Shown piece by piece: positions 45,638-55,060 of a stretch of 64,000 bases of DNA. This DNA is from Paenisporosarcina antarctica (GTDB lineage Bacteria > Bacillota > Bacilli > Bacillales_A > Planococcaceae). The stretch is from the NCBI RefSeq assembly GCF_004367585.1, contig NZ_CP038015.1:1742001-1806000 (forward strand), in the 5' to 3' direction. The notes beneath the pieces were generated by a model. The model ran no database searches. It was not told the origin of the DNA and worked only from the letters and a program-made list of their open reading frames with translations. Numbering within the stretch: the first letter of the stretch is position 1; each line of letters starts with the position of its first letter. The translations under genes and the position numbers were made by a program.

Positions 45638-46609
45638 ATGAATATTTCAATAATAGGTGGAGGTCTTAGTGGTATCTTTGCTGCGAGAACACTTTTCGAA
45701 CTAGGCCACAATCCTACGATTATAGAAAAAAGTCGAAGTGTCGGTGGACGCATGGCTACTAGAAGAGTCGGAATTGGACGTGCTGATCACGGAGCTCAGT
45801 TCTTCACTGTACGCTCGCCACAATTACAAACATTGACGAACGAATGGCTAGAGAAAAAATTAATCAAACGCTGGTTTGGGGATGACTTTCCAAGATATTC
45901 GGGGACAGAAGGAATGAATTCTTTTGTTAAAAATCTGGCTAATGGCCTGAATATTAAGCTTGATGAACAAGTTCTTCAAGTGAAGTCAAGTGAACTAGGG
46001 GTAACCATTACAACTCAAAATGGAAATGCCTATTTTAGCGACGCTGTTGTGATTACAGCTCCAGTTCCACAAGCGTTTCAATTGCTTCAAGAATCTTCAC
46101 TCATCTTATCTAATCAATTGAAAGAAACGCTCTCTGCTTCAAGCTTTAAACCATGCTTTGTCGCCCTACTCACTCTTATTGAACCACTATCGATTGAAAA
46201 AGATGGTATCGTTTCAGAAGGATTACCACCTGGAATTGATAAGATCATAGCCAATGACCAAAAAGGTATTTCTGCTTGTCCTATTCTATCAGTTTATATG
46301 ACTGGAGACTGGAGTGCGAAATATTTTGAGCAGCAAGATGAAACAGTGCTTGAACAAATCTTTGCCGCACTTACACATGATGTGATTGATACATCACTCA
46401 TCGTGCGTCAACAGCTTAAGCGTTGGCGTTATGCAGAAGCAACTCATGTATATAAAAAGCCGTTTATGCAGCTTGATGACTTACCGATTTTCCTTGCAGG
46501 CGACAGCTTTTTGACTGAGCAGGACACAAGTGGCCGAACGCGAGTTGAAAGTGCTATTTTATCTGGAATTCATGTTGGAGAAGCGATTCACCGTGAGTTT
46601 TTAAAATGA
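45638..46609 (+). CDS. Renalase-like NAD(P)/FAD-dependent oxidoreductase
   Basis: A 323-residue flavoprotein. The Rossmann dinucleotide site is NISIIGGGLSGIFAARTLF, followed by EKSRSVGGRMATRRVG, the second FAD motif. RADHGAQFFTVRSPQL is characteristic of the renalase/amine-oxidase subgroup. The C-terminal FAD block is FLAGDSFLTEQDTSGRT and ESAILSGIHVGEAI. Renalases oxidise aberrant dihydro-NAD(P) isomers; whether this one does is not shown. AGAGGAG precedes the ATG. Confidence 0.88.
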   Translation: MNISIIGGGLSGIFAARTLFELGHNPTIIEKSRSVGGRMATRRVGIGRADHGAQFFTVRSPQLQTLTNEWLEKKLIKRWFGDDFPRYSGTEGMNSFVKNLANGLNIKLDEQVLQVKSSELGVTITTQNGNAYFSDAVVITAPVPQAFQLLQESSLILSNQLKETLSASSFKPCFVALLTLIEPLSIEKDGIVSEGLPPGIDKIIANDQKGISACPILSVYMTGDWSAKYFEQQDETVLEQIFAALTHDVIDTSLIVRQQLKRWRYAEATHVYKKPFMQLDDLPIFLAGDSFLTEQDTSGRTRVESAILSGIHVGEAIHREFLK

Positions 46610-46760
46610 ATGAGGTAATACCTCTTCAATTTCGGGACATGAACCAAGATATATACAGAGTTGATTAATAATTTAATTTTATTTATTCCTACATTAAACT
46701 CATCTTTAATTTGATATATCCAGTCGCTTAGAAGGCAACCTGTAGCACCATAAACTAAAG

Positions 46761-46807
46761 AAAAATAGAGTTGAGTAAGGACACACTGCCACGGCTCAAC
46801 TATTTTT
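46761..46807 (+). terminator. Terminator of the oxidoreductase gene
   Basis: AAAAATAGAGTTGAG and CTCAACTATTTTT pair with one bulge around a GC-rich loop. Confidence 0.75.
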
Positions 46808-46877
46808 CTGCAGGTATTTTTGTCGAGAGTGTACGATCTTCACTCCCTCCAATCTCACCATGCAGGTAACGGAATGA

Positions 46878-46925
46878 CTAAATAGAGACCCTCAAATTAA
46901 CTTAAAATTTAAGGGTCTCTATTTA
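46878..46925 (-). terminator. Terminator of the DUF1292 gene
   Basis: Perfect arms CTAAATAGAGACCCT (46878-46892) and AGGGTCTCTATTTAG (46911-46925), with AT-rich pairing in the loop. Confidence 0.8.
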
Positions 46926-46971
46926 GTGTTTGTATTTTCAACGGAAAACGGCACCATTTCAGATAACCATT

Positions 46972-47244
46972 TTACTCTTCTTGCGCTTCTTGTGCTTCTT
47001 GAAATGCCAAGGATACCTTTTCAAATTCCTCGTCACTCTCGATAATAGATAATTCCTCATCTTCTTCAACTCTTAAAAAGAAGACATCAATGTCTTCTTC
47101 CGATTCTTCTTGAGATTCTTCTGCGAAACTGACAGCAGCGTATTCTATTTCATCGATGCTTAACAAGCCAAGTACTTCAATTTCTTGTTCCTCATCTTTC
47201 TCATCAATCAACGTAAATATGTTACCAACCTCTATTTTTTCCAT
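46972..47244 (-). CDS. DUF1292 family acidic protein
   Basis: A 90-residue, strongly acidic protein of the DUF1292/UPF0473 family. GNIFTLIDEKDEEQEIEVLG is the start of the domain, EYAAVSFAEE the middle strand, and DVFFLRVEEDEE the end; a run of Glu fills the C-terminus (FQEAQEAQEE). GGGGAAAGTAAT precedes the ATG. Function unknown. Most relatives lie in the yrrL-yrzB neighbourhood; this one stands alone. Confidence 0.85.
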   Translation of the reverse strand: MEKIEVGNIFTLIDEKDEEQEIEVLGLLSIDEIEYAAVSFAEESQEESEEDIDVFFLRVEEDEELSIIESDEEFEKVSLAFQEAQEAQEE

Positions 47245-47646
47245 ATTACTTTCCCCTCCATATCTTTTTATACTCCAGTTTTCCTATTTCCTTTAGTACC
47301 ATTATTAAGCTTATTAAAACCATTTTCCCTTACTTATATTTGGTTTAATATGCCTATAATAGAACAACTCGTGCACTAATTGCAATCTTACTCCATCTTC
47401 GTTTTAGTCACAACAATTGAATATTCATGTAGTATAAGTAAAATTCACTTACCTAGTATTTCATACAAACAGGTTTTCATTCATATTCCTGTCATTTTTT
47501 TTCGTTATCAACTATTAGATATTTCCCTAACTTATAATTTCAAGTTTACCGGAGCACTTTCCAACATAAGTTGTAGCAGCTACCTAATGGACAAAAGGTC
47601 ATTATGGCAAATAATTTGTAGCTCCATTAAACTAGTTAAATTAATG
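47245..47646. other. AT-rich stretch upstream of the MerR pseudogene
   Basis: No credible gene. A plus-strand frame of 109 codons (47380-47709) is open but has no ribosome site, has atypical composition, and runs through the MerR-type promoter. Confidence 0.45.
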
Positions 47647-47677
47647 TTGACCTTCGCTTTAGGGGAGTACTTATTAT
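47647..47677 (+). promoter_or_regulatory. MerR-type promoter with 19-nt spacer
   Basis: TTGACC at 47647-47652, a 19-nt spacer and TATTAT at 47672-47677. The over-long spacer with a central dyad (CTTCGCTTTAGGGGAG) is the mark of MerR-family promoters, which need regulator-induced untwisting. It lies 33 nt before the MerR pseudogene and is still intact. Confidence 0.65.
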
Positions 47678-47709
47678 TGAGCAGAACGAGAGAATGTGAG
47701 GTCAATTAA

Positions 47710-48325
47710 ATGTATCGAATTGGATTATTTTCTAAGATTTCAAAAACGACCATCAAAACACTCAGGTATTACGATGAGATTGGACTTTTACAACCGGTAG
47801 CTAATCCAGCTTTATCAGATTATCGCTTGGAAGCAGATGTACTTTTCGATAGTCGATATCTCATCGGTGAAAGACCGGAATAACCTTCAGCAGATCCTCG
47901 ACAAACTAGAGAGAGAAATCATGACCTCCGGTGACAAGCTTTCTCGTATCAAAAACTATAAGAACGAACTTAAAAGAGGTTTTACTATGAATTATCAGGT
48001 AGTAATCAAGGATTTACCCGAATGAATCGTTTACTCGAAGAAAATGCACATCTCTATTTATGACGCCTACTTCGAGTTAATTCCAGCCCTCTCCAACCCC
48101 TTAATGAAACTGTCATAACCTGAGTACGCCTTTATCGTTTATCTGGATGGTGAATATAAAGAAAATGATTTTCAGGTAGAATTTTGTGAGGCAGTAGAAC
48201 ATTTTTTGAAACCGGCACAATTACTTTCAAAAAATTGAAAGTGTCCAAGTCGTAACTGTCCTACATAAAGGATCGTACAGTAAACTTAGCGAAGCATATT
48301 CCTATGTGTTCAAAGTGAGTTTCAC
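47710..48325 (+). pseudogene. Decayed MerR-family regulator with GyrI-like domain (BltR/BmrR type)
   Basis: ATG 47710, preceded by GAGG, opens YRIGLFSKISKTTIKTLRYY and DEIGLLQPVANPALSDYRL, the MerR helix-turn-helix, then shifts. Other frames continue: KDRNNLQQILDKLEREIM, TMNYQVVIKDLPE, the effector-domain pieces YLDGEYKENDFQVEFCEAVE and VLHKGSYSKLSEAYSYVFK. Several stops and shifts show it is dead. In life it would bind lipophilic cations through the GyrI-like domain. Confidence 0.8.
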
Positions 48326-48816
48326 TAAAATATCCCTGCTGGCGCACCACGCATAACCCCGCCACAGCTCTTGCTGTTATTGTCATGTTCATCTTTAGTC
48401 CCTTTTTGCCCGTTTGAAAGAGCGGATAGATAAGTATTTCCAGGAACTCTCCTTCCATGAAGTTCTTTTTACCTCAGTAGCCAACCATCATAAACCCATT
48501 CATATACTTTGATTCTTGGGTCCCCTGTTTCAACAGCCACCTCTGATAAACATATGATACGACTGACGGAAGAAGACAAATCCCTTTTGATATTCCTCTA
48601 TTATCAGATTTTAATATTCCTTCAGGTGTGAATAGAGTCATTTGAGTGTCGTCTGTAATTTACGAAATCCCTGATGATGATAGTTTCAAGTCTCGAAACT
48701 AAAAACTCTTTTCTTTTAAAGTTTTTATGATCTTAGAACAATTAAATTCAATGCTTGTACAATAAGGTGTAAAATAGAAAACAAACGCGGAAAGGCTTAG
48801 AAGAGGAGGACCCCAT
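48326..48816. other. Gene debris before the large membrane protein
   Basis: No intact frame. The sequence just after the MerR pseudogene probably holds its lost C-terminal end. No promoter was clear for the next gene apart from an AAGAGGAGG ribosome site at 48800-48808. Confidence 0.35.
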
Positions 48817-50229
48817 TTGAAATTATTTGCAGCTAGAGGATTTACCTTTTCCGTATCATTTTATGCTTTATTGCACTTTATTACATATTTCTATGATGAT
48901 GCTGTCTTTTTCGTTTTTTTGATTTCTGTTTTCGGTATCCTCACTTTGATTTTTGCCTATTGGCTATTGCCAGTGAAAAATTTTCAACTTCAGCTATTTT
49001 TGATTATAATGTCTTTACTTGTGCTGTTTTTTACTAGTGAGTCAATGTGGAACGATTTAATTGAAGGCTTAACACAAATGCGAGATTTAATTGGACTATT
49101 GCTCATTGTGCCAATGATCAGTTGGGTATTAAAAGAAGAGCCTTATATAGAAGAAATTATGAGCTTTTTCCATAATCTGCTTAATAGAAGCCAACGTTTT
49201 TATTTTGGATTGATGGCTATGACACAAGTAATTTCTCACTTTTTGCTATTCGGATCAGTACCGATGATGTATCGTTTTATCGATTCTTTTTTGAGTGAAC
49301 ATAAAGATGAAGCATGGGAAAACTTTAAAGGAACTGCTATTTTGCGAGGCTTTGCTTTATCTACAATGTGGGTCATCAGTATTCCAAGTTTTATCTTTGC
49401 TGTAGAAGCACTTGGAGCAACTCTATGGAAGTCGATGCTGTTGGGCTTCATTTTCGCGTTTGCTGGAACACTGCTTGCTGTTGCTTTTTCCTACTTTAAG
49501 GAAAAGGATTACCATGCAAATTTTACAACGATTTTACAGCTAGAAATTGACAAAGCAGTAAAAAACTCTCGTAATAGAGGCTATTGGAATCGAGATGTAG
49601 CAGAATTTTTTTTCCTTTTTGTCTCGCTGTTTGGAACGATTTTTCTTGTCCATGAAATTTCAAAACTGGAATTTTTACTGGTCATTCCCATGGTCATTCT
49701 TGTTTGGACTTGTCTTTACTTTCTCATCAAAAGAAGAAAAAAGAGTTTCCTTACTAATAATACATTCTATTTGTCTCAAGGGATTGCAAAACAGGCTCAG
49801 CAATTCAGTATTTTACTGGCGGCTGGATTATTAATTTATTCCCTGAATCAAACTACTGTCGGACTTTACGTGATTGGCGGCATGAACTTTTTGACTGATA
49901 TCGTGCCGGTAATCAATATTCTTTTCTTGATTCCATTTATCGTTATTTTCCTTGGATTTATTGGGTTAGGCCCGTTGCCTGTCATCGTCTTAGTAGCGGG
50001 GATATTAAATGGAGTTGAACTGCCTTATCCACCTGAATTGATTGTGCTGGCCATCACTTCTGGGAGCGTCATTTCAATTATTCTATCTCCTTTTGTCATG
50101 CCGGTTATTATTTTAAGCAGCGTGAATGGACTCAGTGGCATAAAGAATGGACTCCGCTTCAATTTAAAATTTGCTATCGCATTTTATTTTCTAGTGCAGG
50201 TGTTTATTCAAACTATAGTTCTTTTATGA
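48817..50229 (+). CDS. Large polytopic membrane protein of unknown function
   Basis: A 470-residue protein with about 12 hydrophobic segments, TTG start at 48817 with GAGGAGG before it. Segments lie near residues 8-45, 55-75, 90-105, 130-150, 175-215, 250-290, 320-345, 365-405 and 420-470. Two polar loops hold EEPYIEEIMSFFHNLLNRSQ and SEHKDEAWENFKGTAILRG. GFIGLGPLPVIVLVAGILNG and LAITSGSVISIILSPFVMP near the end resemble ion- or carboxylate-transporter re-entrant hairpins, but I cannot name a family. It stands alone, ending at repeat copy 2. Confidence 0.75.
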   Translation: MKLFAARGFTFSVSFYALLHFITYFYDDAVFFVFLISVFGILTLIFAYWLLPVKNFQLQLFLIIMSLLVLFFTSESMWNDLIEGLTQMRDLIGLLLIVPMISWVLKEEPYIEEIMSFFHNLLNRSQRFYFGLMAMTQVISHFLLFGSVPMMYRFIDSFLSEHKDEAWENFKGTAILRGFALSTMWVISIPSFIFAVEALGATLWKSMLLGFIFAFAGTLLAVAFSYFKEKDYHANFTTILQLEIDKAVKNSRNRGYWNRDVAEFFFLFVSLFGTIFLVHEISKLEFLLVIPMVILVWTCLYFLIKRRKKSFLTNNTFYLSQGIAKQAQQFSILLAAGLLIYSLNQTTVGLYVIGGMNFLTDIVPVINILFLIPFIVIFLGFIGLGPLPVIVLVAGILNGVELPYPPELIVLAITSGSVISIILSPFVMPVIILSSVNGLSGIKNGLRFNLKFAIAFYFLVQVFIQTIVLL

Positions 50230-50379
50230 ATCTTGAGTTGAAGGATCTATTAGTCAAGTGACTGCACCGCCTAATTTTACCCACAAATTTACAATCATTC
50301 TAGTAATTGATTTGAAATTAAGCGATCATGTTTCAAATGCGCTCTCGAACTCAATCTGAAGCAATATAACCTAAATAAC

Positions 50380-50420
50380 AAAAGAGGATGAGCGGGGCAA
50401 AAGCCTTCACTCATCCTCAT
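50380..50420 (+). terminator. Terminator-like hairpin, copy 2 of the dispersed repeat
   Basis: AAAAGAGGATGAG (50380-50392) pairs with CTCATCCTC (50410-50418). The centre GCGGGGCAAAAGCC matches copy 1. The T tract is degenerate (ATTTAC). Confidence 0.65.
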
Positions 50421-50526
50421 TTACTATAGCCAATCATGCCGCGTCATGGGCGTCCTTCTCAATTGGTGTCAGCCATGTTAAATTTTGATATCAATCCGGA
50501 TTAAGTTGAGTTTTAAATAACAGAAA

Positions 50527-51069
50527 TTAATCTACACTCCTTAAGATTGCGTATCCTTTGTGTACTTTAATTGTTGCTATTAGCTCCCCTTTGCGTGCTT
50601 GGTCTTCTAACTTTGATCCAGTATCATCCTCTAGATAGTACTGCTCAATAGGAATTGACACTCTCACTTTACCCTCGTTAATGTATGGGGTTAGTATGCC
50701 TTTAATATAGGTACCTGATTTTGGCTTACTAACTGTTAAGCTAGTAACTTTGTGGGTTTCCGTTTCATTACTATATGCTAAGAGTATATACACTTTTAAG
50801 TCATCTTGAGGGTAACTACCGGTTGTGTTGTCTTCAAGTGTTTTGCGTAAAGACTTTTCGACAACATCAATCACTATGTTTTCCGCTTCGAAGTCTAAAT
50901 CCACATAGTCGCCGTAGAACAAGTTACTAGGATCTACCGGTACTGTTTGTAGCCTTACTGTTTCGCCATAATAAATTGTAGTCAATGGCTTTACTGTCAT
51001 GCTTAACAAAAGTATGACTGGAAGAAGAAGAGAGATTAAAAATAATTTATTCTTTGAGAGATTCTTCAC
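50527..51069 (-). CDS. GDYXXLXY-domain membrane-anchored protein
   Basis: A 180-residue protein. From GTG 51069, with AGGAGATGG ahead, it starts with a membrane anchor (NKLFLISLLLPVILLLSMTV) and an extracellular domain with LFYGDYVDLDFE, the GDYxxLxY-type signature. It overlaps the DUF2157 gene by 23 nt. DUF2157 and GDYXXLXY proteins are found as neighbours in many bacteria; no function is established. Confidence 0.88.
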   Translation of the reverse strand: MKNLSKNKLFLISLLLPVILLLSMTVKPLTTIYYGETVRLQTVPVDPSNLFYGDYVDLDFEAENIVIDVVEKSLRKTLEDNTTGSYPQDDLKVYILLAYSNETETHKVTSLTVSKPKSGTYIKGILTPYINEGKVRVSIPIEQYYLEDDTGSKLEDQARKGELIATIKVHKGYAILRSVD

Positions 51070-52501
51070 TCTTAACCATCTCCTTTCTCCTTGTCTTTTC
51101 AAACCAGTAGCCTAGACCTAGTAATAATAAGCCCCCTATGATGAAAGCAATTGATTTGTCCATGAATGCTAGTGATAGATCTACATAGAAACGTAAGACG
51201 AACACACAGACAATTGCTACTCCGAACAGATTCTCTTTTTTAACAAGTGTCAGTGCATAGATTAGATAGAAGACTGAGAAAACAACTGACGCTATTAAAG
51301 CTTTGGAGTCTGGCGCATCCAAATAATTGCCTAAACCCTTGTAAAACATAGGAAACCATACATCAGGAATTGACAATATTAAAGCAGTTGGGAAATGTAG
51401 TATTGTCCCTGTTAACCTCATAAAATCTTTATAATCCGTATGTTGTATATAAGTTATGAGCATCCATAGTGTGAAGTAGAAAAGTGCTATGGCTGCAAAA
51501 TTCTCATACTCAAAGTGATAAAATAAGAGTGCTGATAATATTAGTGTAAATGTGAAGTTGACAATGAATAATGGTTGTGACTTATGCATAATTACATGTC
51601 CTATATAGAAAAGAATCGGTACAGCCAATAGAGCTACATAAGGAAAACTGTCACGTTCGAATATAGGTTCGAATAAAAAGTGCATGGCAATGAATTGATA
51701 GAGTAAAACAAAGTTTGCAATCATTAGTTCAACTGATTTATTCATTACAAAATGATTTAGTGCAAAAAGTGCTGGAATAATGGCGATTGGTAAATACTTG
51801 TTCCAGTCATCTCCAAACATGAAGGTCATTTCAATAAATTGATAGAGAATAATGAAATTTACCACTTTTACATATATGTTGTTTCGCGTGAAATAGTAAC
51901 CAAATGCAAATAATGCTGGAATGATGAGAATGGGTGCATATTCTAATAACCCATCTGCAAAAAGAAACTTTATTTCAATAAATGCATAAACAAATACTAG
52001 ACTTGCTACTTTTAATATTTTATCTTTTAAAAACATCGCTAATGGCAGAATACCGATTCCCCACATTAAGAAGGCATCTTCTAAATTTCCACCTAAATGA
52101 AACATCTGTCCGATATAGAATATTTCAGCACCATATGCAAATGCCCCTATATAATAAAAGGCTCTAGAGAGATGCGGTTTTTTCTTTTCTAAAGTAAAGC
52201 CCACAACATAGAACACGATAAGCGTACTTAATAATATTAAAAATTTGAATGTCTTCGTAAGCTCTGACCAGTTACTCGCCACAAAGCTTAGAATGCCTAA
52301 ACCTATTAGGATACCTCCAATGATGGATAGAATCTGTACTGCGTTCATTTTAACCAGTTGTGGTTGCACTTGTTTTGTTGGAGATTCGTATAAATCAATT
52401 AATTTATTCGATTGCCCTTTATCTAAATGGCCTGTTTTCTCTAGAAAAATAAACTCCTTTTTAAGAAACTCATAGGTTAACCTTGAAACTCTTCTCTTCA
52501 A
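51047..52501 (-). CDS. DUF2157 polytopic membrane protein with internal repeats
   Basis: A 484-residue protein. The soluble N-terminus (residues 1-55) is followed by a DUF2157 domain: VQILSIIGGILIGLGILSFV, ASNWSELTKTFKF and GAFAYGAEIFYIGQMFHLGG. Residues about 185-325 contain a membrane hairpin repeated three times (ILIIPALFAFGYYFTRN, IAIIPALFALNHFVMNK, LLAVPILFYIGHVIMHK, each followed by NF-x5-QFI-like helices). The start is TTG 52501, six nt after AAGGAGG. It is translationally coupled to the GDYXXLXY gene. Confidence 0.88.
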   Translation of the reverse strand: MKRRVSRLTYEFLKKEFIFLEKTGHLDKGQSNKLIDLYESPTKQVQPQLVKMNAVQILSIIGGILIGLGILSFVASNWSELTKTFKFLILLSTLIVFYVVGFTLEKKKPHLSRAFYYIGAFAYGAEIFYIGQMFHLGGNLEDAFLMWGIGILPLAMFLKDKILKVASLVFVYAFIEIKFLFADGLLEYAPILIIPALFAFGYYFTRNNIYVKVVNFIILYQFIEMTFMFGDDWNKYLPIAIIPALFALNHFVMNKSVELMIANFVLLYQFIAMHFLFEPIFERDSFPYVALLAVPILFYIGHVIMHKSQPLFIVNFTFTLILSALLFYHFEYENFAAIALFYFTLWMLITYIQHTDYKDFMRLTGTILHFPTALILSIPDVWFPMFYKGLGNYLDAPDSKALIASVVFSVFYLIYALTLVKKENLFGVAIVCVFVLRFYVDLSLAFMDKSIAFIIGGLLLLGLGYWFEKTRRKEMVKSEESLKE

Positions 52502-52764
52502 ATGACACCCTCCTTACTCATATGATAATATTACCATTTTTAGAGAATATTCATACACTTTATTAACTCAGATTCTTTTGATGCTTTCTCATACATGGTG
52601 AGTTCAAAAATTGTACAATTAAAGTTGTCCTTACTACGAGAATACATTCTGTATCTAGTTATGTAATTACTGATTTTACTAGTAATTCATGCAAATAAAT
52701 CCCTACACGCTTATAATAGAAGAGCAAATACATACAATTTAGCACGTACAGGGAGCGTTAGAGA

Positions 52765-53634
52765 ATGGATAAGTTGATCCGACTTTTAACCATTGATGAC
52801 TTGTCTTATCTCGAAGCAATGGAAACTGGAATAAAAGATGATTACGTCATACGAATTTTCGAGAAACTAGTAACAGGCGACAATCGTCTATATGGATTGT
52901 TTTGGCGAGACAAACTTGTCAGTATTGGTGGATATACAATTTTTGAGAGAAGATTTGCCATGATTGGAAGAATGCGCAGTGACCAGCGCTACAGAGGAAA
53001 CAGTTTGTCTTCACAATTGATGGTCCAAGTCATAGAAGACGTGTTTAAACTACCGGATATTCAATGGGTCGGAGCGAATACTCAGGAGGAAAATCTTCCA
53101 GCTCAACGTGTCCTGCAAAAACTTGGACTTATAGAGCATTCAACTCTCCAGGAAGCGACCACAAAGAATGTTTCCTCGCTTGAAAATGGTGCACGTGCGT
53201 GGCAGGAAGTGTACGATCTTGAGCGGAAAAAGATATGGATCAATCAGTTATACGTGAAAACAGGTGCTATTTTTCCATATGAATGCTATTACGCTTTCCC
53301 TGCTTCAGAGGAATTATTTCCTGAGGAAAAGCTGATGAAATGGTCCTTTTATGAAAATGAAACTGCAACAAGGGTGCTGATTACGAAAACCGATTTAAAA
53401 GATCGTTATTACCTTCATACGGTCTACCCGTGGAATGACCTAATGGAACAGGAAGGGCTATGGGAAACGATAGCTACAGCATACCGAAAGTTAGCTGATT
53501 ATGTTGTATATGAAACCTATATTTGGATGGATTTAACCAAGGAAGCAACACAGTCCCTACCAAGTGACCATCCCTTCGTACTTCCCTCTTCCTGGATTTT
53601 ATATGGAATAAATCGAGAGCAAAGAAAGACCTAA
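52765..53634 (+). CDS. GNAT-family N-acetyltransferase
   Basis: A 289-residue protein with an N-terminal GNAT domain. Acetyl-CoA loop region: MRSDQRYRGNSLSSQLMVQ (Q/RxxGx-type) near residue 75, then WVGANTQEENLPAQRVLQKL, where the N-P-A-x-x-V-L-x-K-x-G pattern ends the fold. The C-terminal half (130-289) is a second domain with no clear motif. AGGGAG precedes ATG 52765. Substrate unknown. It ends at repeat copy 3. Confidence 0.82.
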   Translation: MDKLIRLLTIDDLSYLEAMETGIKDDYVIRIFEKLVTGDNRLYGLFWRDKLVSIGGYTIFERRFAMIGRMRSDQRYRGNSLSSQLMVQVIEDVFKLPDIQWVGANTQEENLPAQRVLQKLGLIEHSTLQEATTKNVSSLENGARAWQEVYDLERKKIWINQLYVKTGAIFPYECYYAFPASEELFPEEKLMKWSFYENETATRVLITKTDLKDRYYLHTVYPWNDLMEQEGLWETIATAYRKLADYVVYETYIWMDLTKEATQSLPSDHPFVLPSSWILYGINREQRKT

Positions 53635-53688
53635 CAAGTGACTTTTTCTGAGCCGGTCAGGTTTCCAGGTCTGAAGCAAATTTAATTA

Positions 53689-53735
53689 AAAAAAGAGGAT
53701 AAGCGAGACAAAAATCCCTGCTCATCCTCTTTTTC
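53689..53735 (+). terminator. Terminator, copy 3 of the dispersed repeat
   Basis: AAAAAGAGGATAAGC and GCTCATCCTCTTTTT flank GAGACAAAAATCCCT. The sequence before it (TCTGAAGCAA) and after it (TGTGTCCTTC) also resembles copy 2. Confidence 0.8.
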
Positions 53736-54003
53736 TGCTGACCAACCTGCGGTGATGTGTGTCCTTCGTTTCACGGATTAAAAAGTAATCGTTTTTTCGT
53801 AGCTTGCTCATAATAATAAGTAAGTAGTTCAATTAACCTGGGCCTGTATGCCATTGCATTAAATGTAACTCTGTTCTGTACTATTATTTATGCATTCCAC
53901 ATTAGTTGAAGAACTGTAAAGTTTACGTAACGTTTACGTTAATTCCTCATATTGTTTCTTCGACTTACTTCTACCAATGATGATAATTCTAATTAGGTTT
54001 CCT
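53736..54003. other. Short intergenic stretch
   Basis: Nothing coding seen. The first 40 bases belong to the dispersed repeat. Confidence 0.4.
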
Positions 54004-54417
54004 TTAAATATTTGAATAATCACAAAGTTCAATTAAAGTCCCATCAGTTGATACGGGATTAACATAAATGAGCCTTCTTCCACGTGTGTTAGTACGTAGC
54101 GTGTCTTCTAGAAAACGAACTCCACTTTTACTTGCCTCGAGTACTGCTTTGTCCAAATCATCAACTCGATATGCAATATGATGCACCCCTTTTCCTCGTT
54201 GCTTTATAAACCGAGCCATTGGAGAGTTCTTATTGGTTGGTGCCAGTAATTCAATTACTTTATCATTAGTTCTGACAACAGCAACGTACACTTCAACTCC
54301 AGATGTATCACTTGTATAACGGTCCTCTAATACACCATTTAATACATTAATATAAAATGGAAGAGCGTCATCAATACTTCTAACGGCAATTCCAACGTGA
54401 TCTAAAACATATTCCAA
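54004..54417 (-). CDS. mce: Methylmalonyl-CoA epimerase
   Basis: A 137-residue VOC-fold enzyme that interconverts (R)- and (S)-methylmalonyl-CoA. Metal ligands: His in LDHVGIAVRS, Glu in KVIELLAP, His in GVHHIAYRVDD and Glu in GTLIELCDY. The order and length fit methylmalonyl-CoA epimerase. Start TTG 54417, with AGGAGG seven nt before. The mutase and carboxylase partners are not in the window. Confidence 0.87.
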   Translation of the reverse strand: MEYVLDHVGIAVRSIDDALPFYINVLNGVLEDRYTSDTSGVEVYVAVVRTNDKVIELLAPTNKNSPMARFIKQRGKGVHHIAYRVDDLDKAVLEASKSGVRFLEDTLRTNTRGRRLIYVNPVSTDGTLIELCDYSNI

Positions 54418-54660
54418 TTTAGTACCTCCTATTGCCCTATCATTTTTATTTTTATTAATTATTATTCTTTAGTATTATTTTGTAAGAACAAAAATCATAT
54501 TCATCAGTCTTATATCGTTATATTCACCTTTAGTTCGAACAATCATTGTTATAATATTAAATCAGCAATATAAACATTTTCCCTCTTCTTTTGATCTTGA
54601 ATAAATTTCACTTATTCTTGTATAGAATCCACGATATCTTATTCGTTTCTATTCTGTTAG

Positions 54661-54909
54661 TCATGTTTTTAATTCTAACACTTCTGAATCTCCCCAGGAA
54701 GAATCCGTTATTACGACCATCCAACCATTAACTTCCCTTCTTCTTATCGTACCTTTCAGTATTCTATCAAATGCCTTCTATGTATTAACTACTTGTCCAT
54801 CACAATTTATGTTCATTCTAACATGAATATCCAAATAAATTTTAAGATGATTATCTTTGTAACAAAACTCTTCCTTTTCTGAACACGGCACAAATGGTTT
54901 AAAACTCAT
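54661..54909 (-). pseudogene. Small hypothetical gene broken by one stop
   Basis: On the minus strand ATG 54909 opens 43 codons (SFKPFVPCSEKEEFCYKDN...), a TAG at 54778-54780, then 37 codons (KAFDRILKGTIRRREVNGW, VVITDSSWGDSEVLELKT) to TGA 54661. The composition on both sides of the stop is protein-like. I do not recognise the family. Repeat copy A lies immediately upstream. Confidence 0.45.
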
Positions 54910-54918
54910 CTGTCACTT

Positions 54919-55005
54919 AAGATGGTATTTTGCACTTAAATTATTAAACAAACGTGCGACTAAATTATTAGTATCAGTCTTTGTCATTGAGTCTAATATA
55001 TGTAA
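54919..55005. repeat. AT-rich dispersed repeat, copy A
   Basis: TATTTTGCACTTAAATTATT AAACAAACG and the following ATTATTAGTATCAGTCTTTG segment match copy C (60042-60150) over about 85 bases and copy B (56528-56580) over the AAATTATTAAACAAACG part. Confidence 0.55.
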
Positions 55006-55060
55006 TATTTTATATTCAATAACAAAAAATTGGATTAATTAAGGAGAGGAGGGTTTTTTG

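Noticed and set aside
47380-47709. Plus-strand frame of 109 codons upstream of the MerR pseudogene
   Set aside because: No ribosome site, no family and it runs through a MerR-type promoter.
48261-48458. Minus-strand frame of 65 codons
   Set aside because: Antisense to the end of the MerR pseudogene and without a domain.
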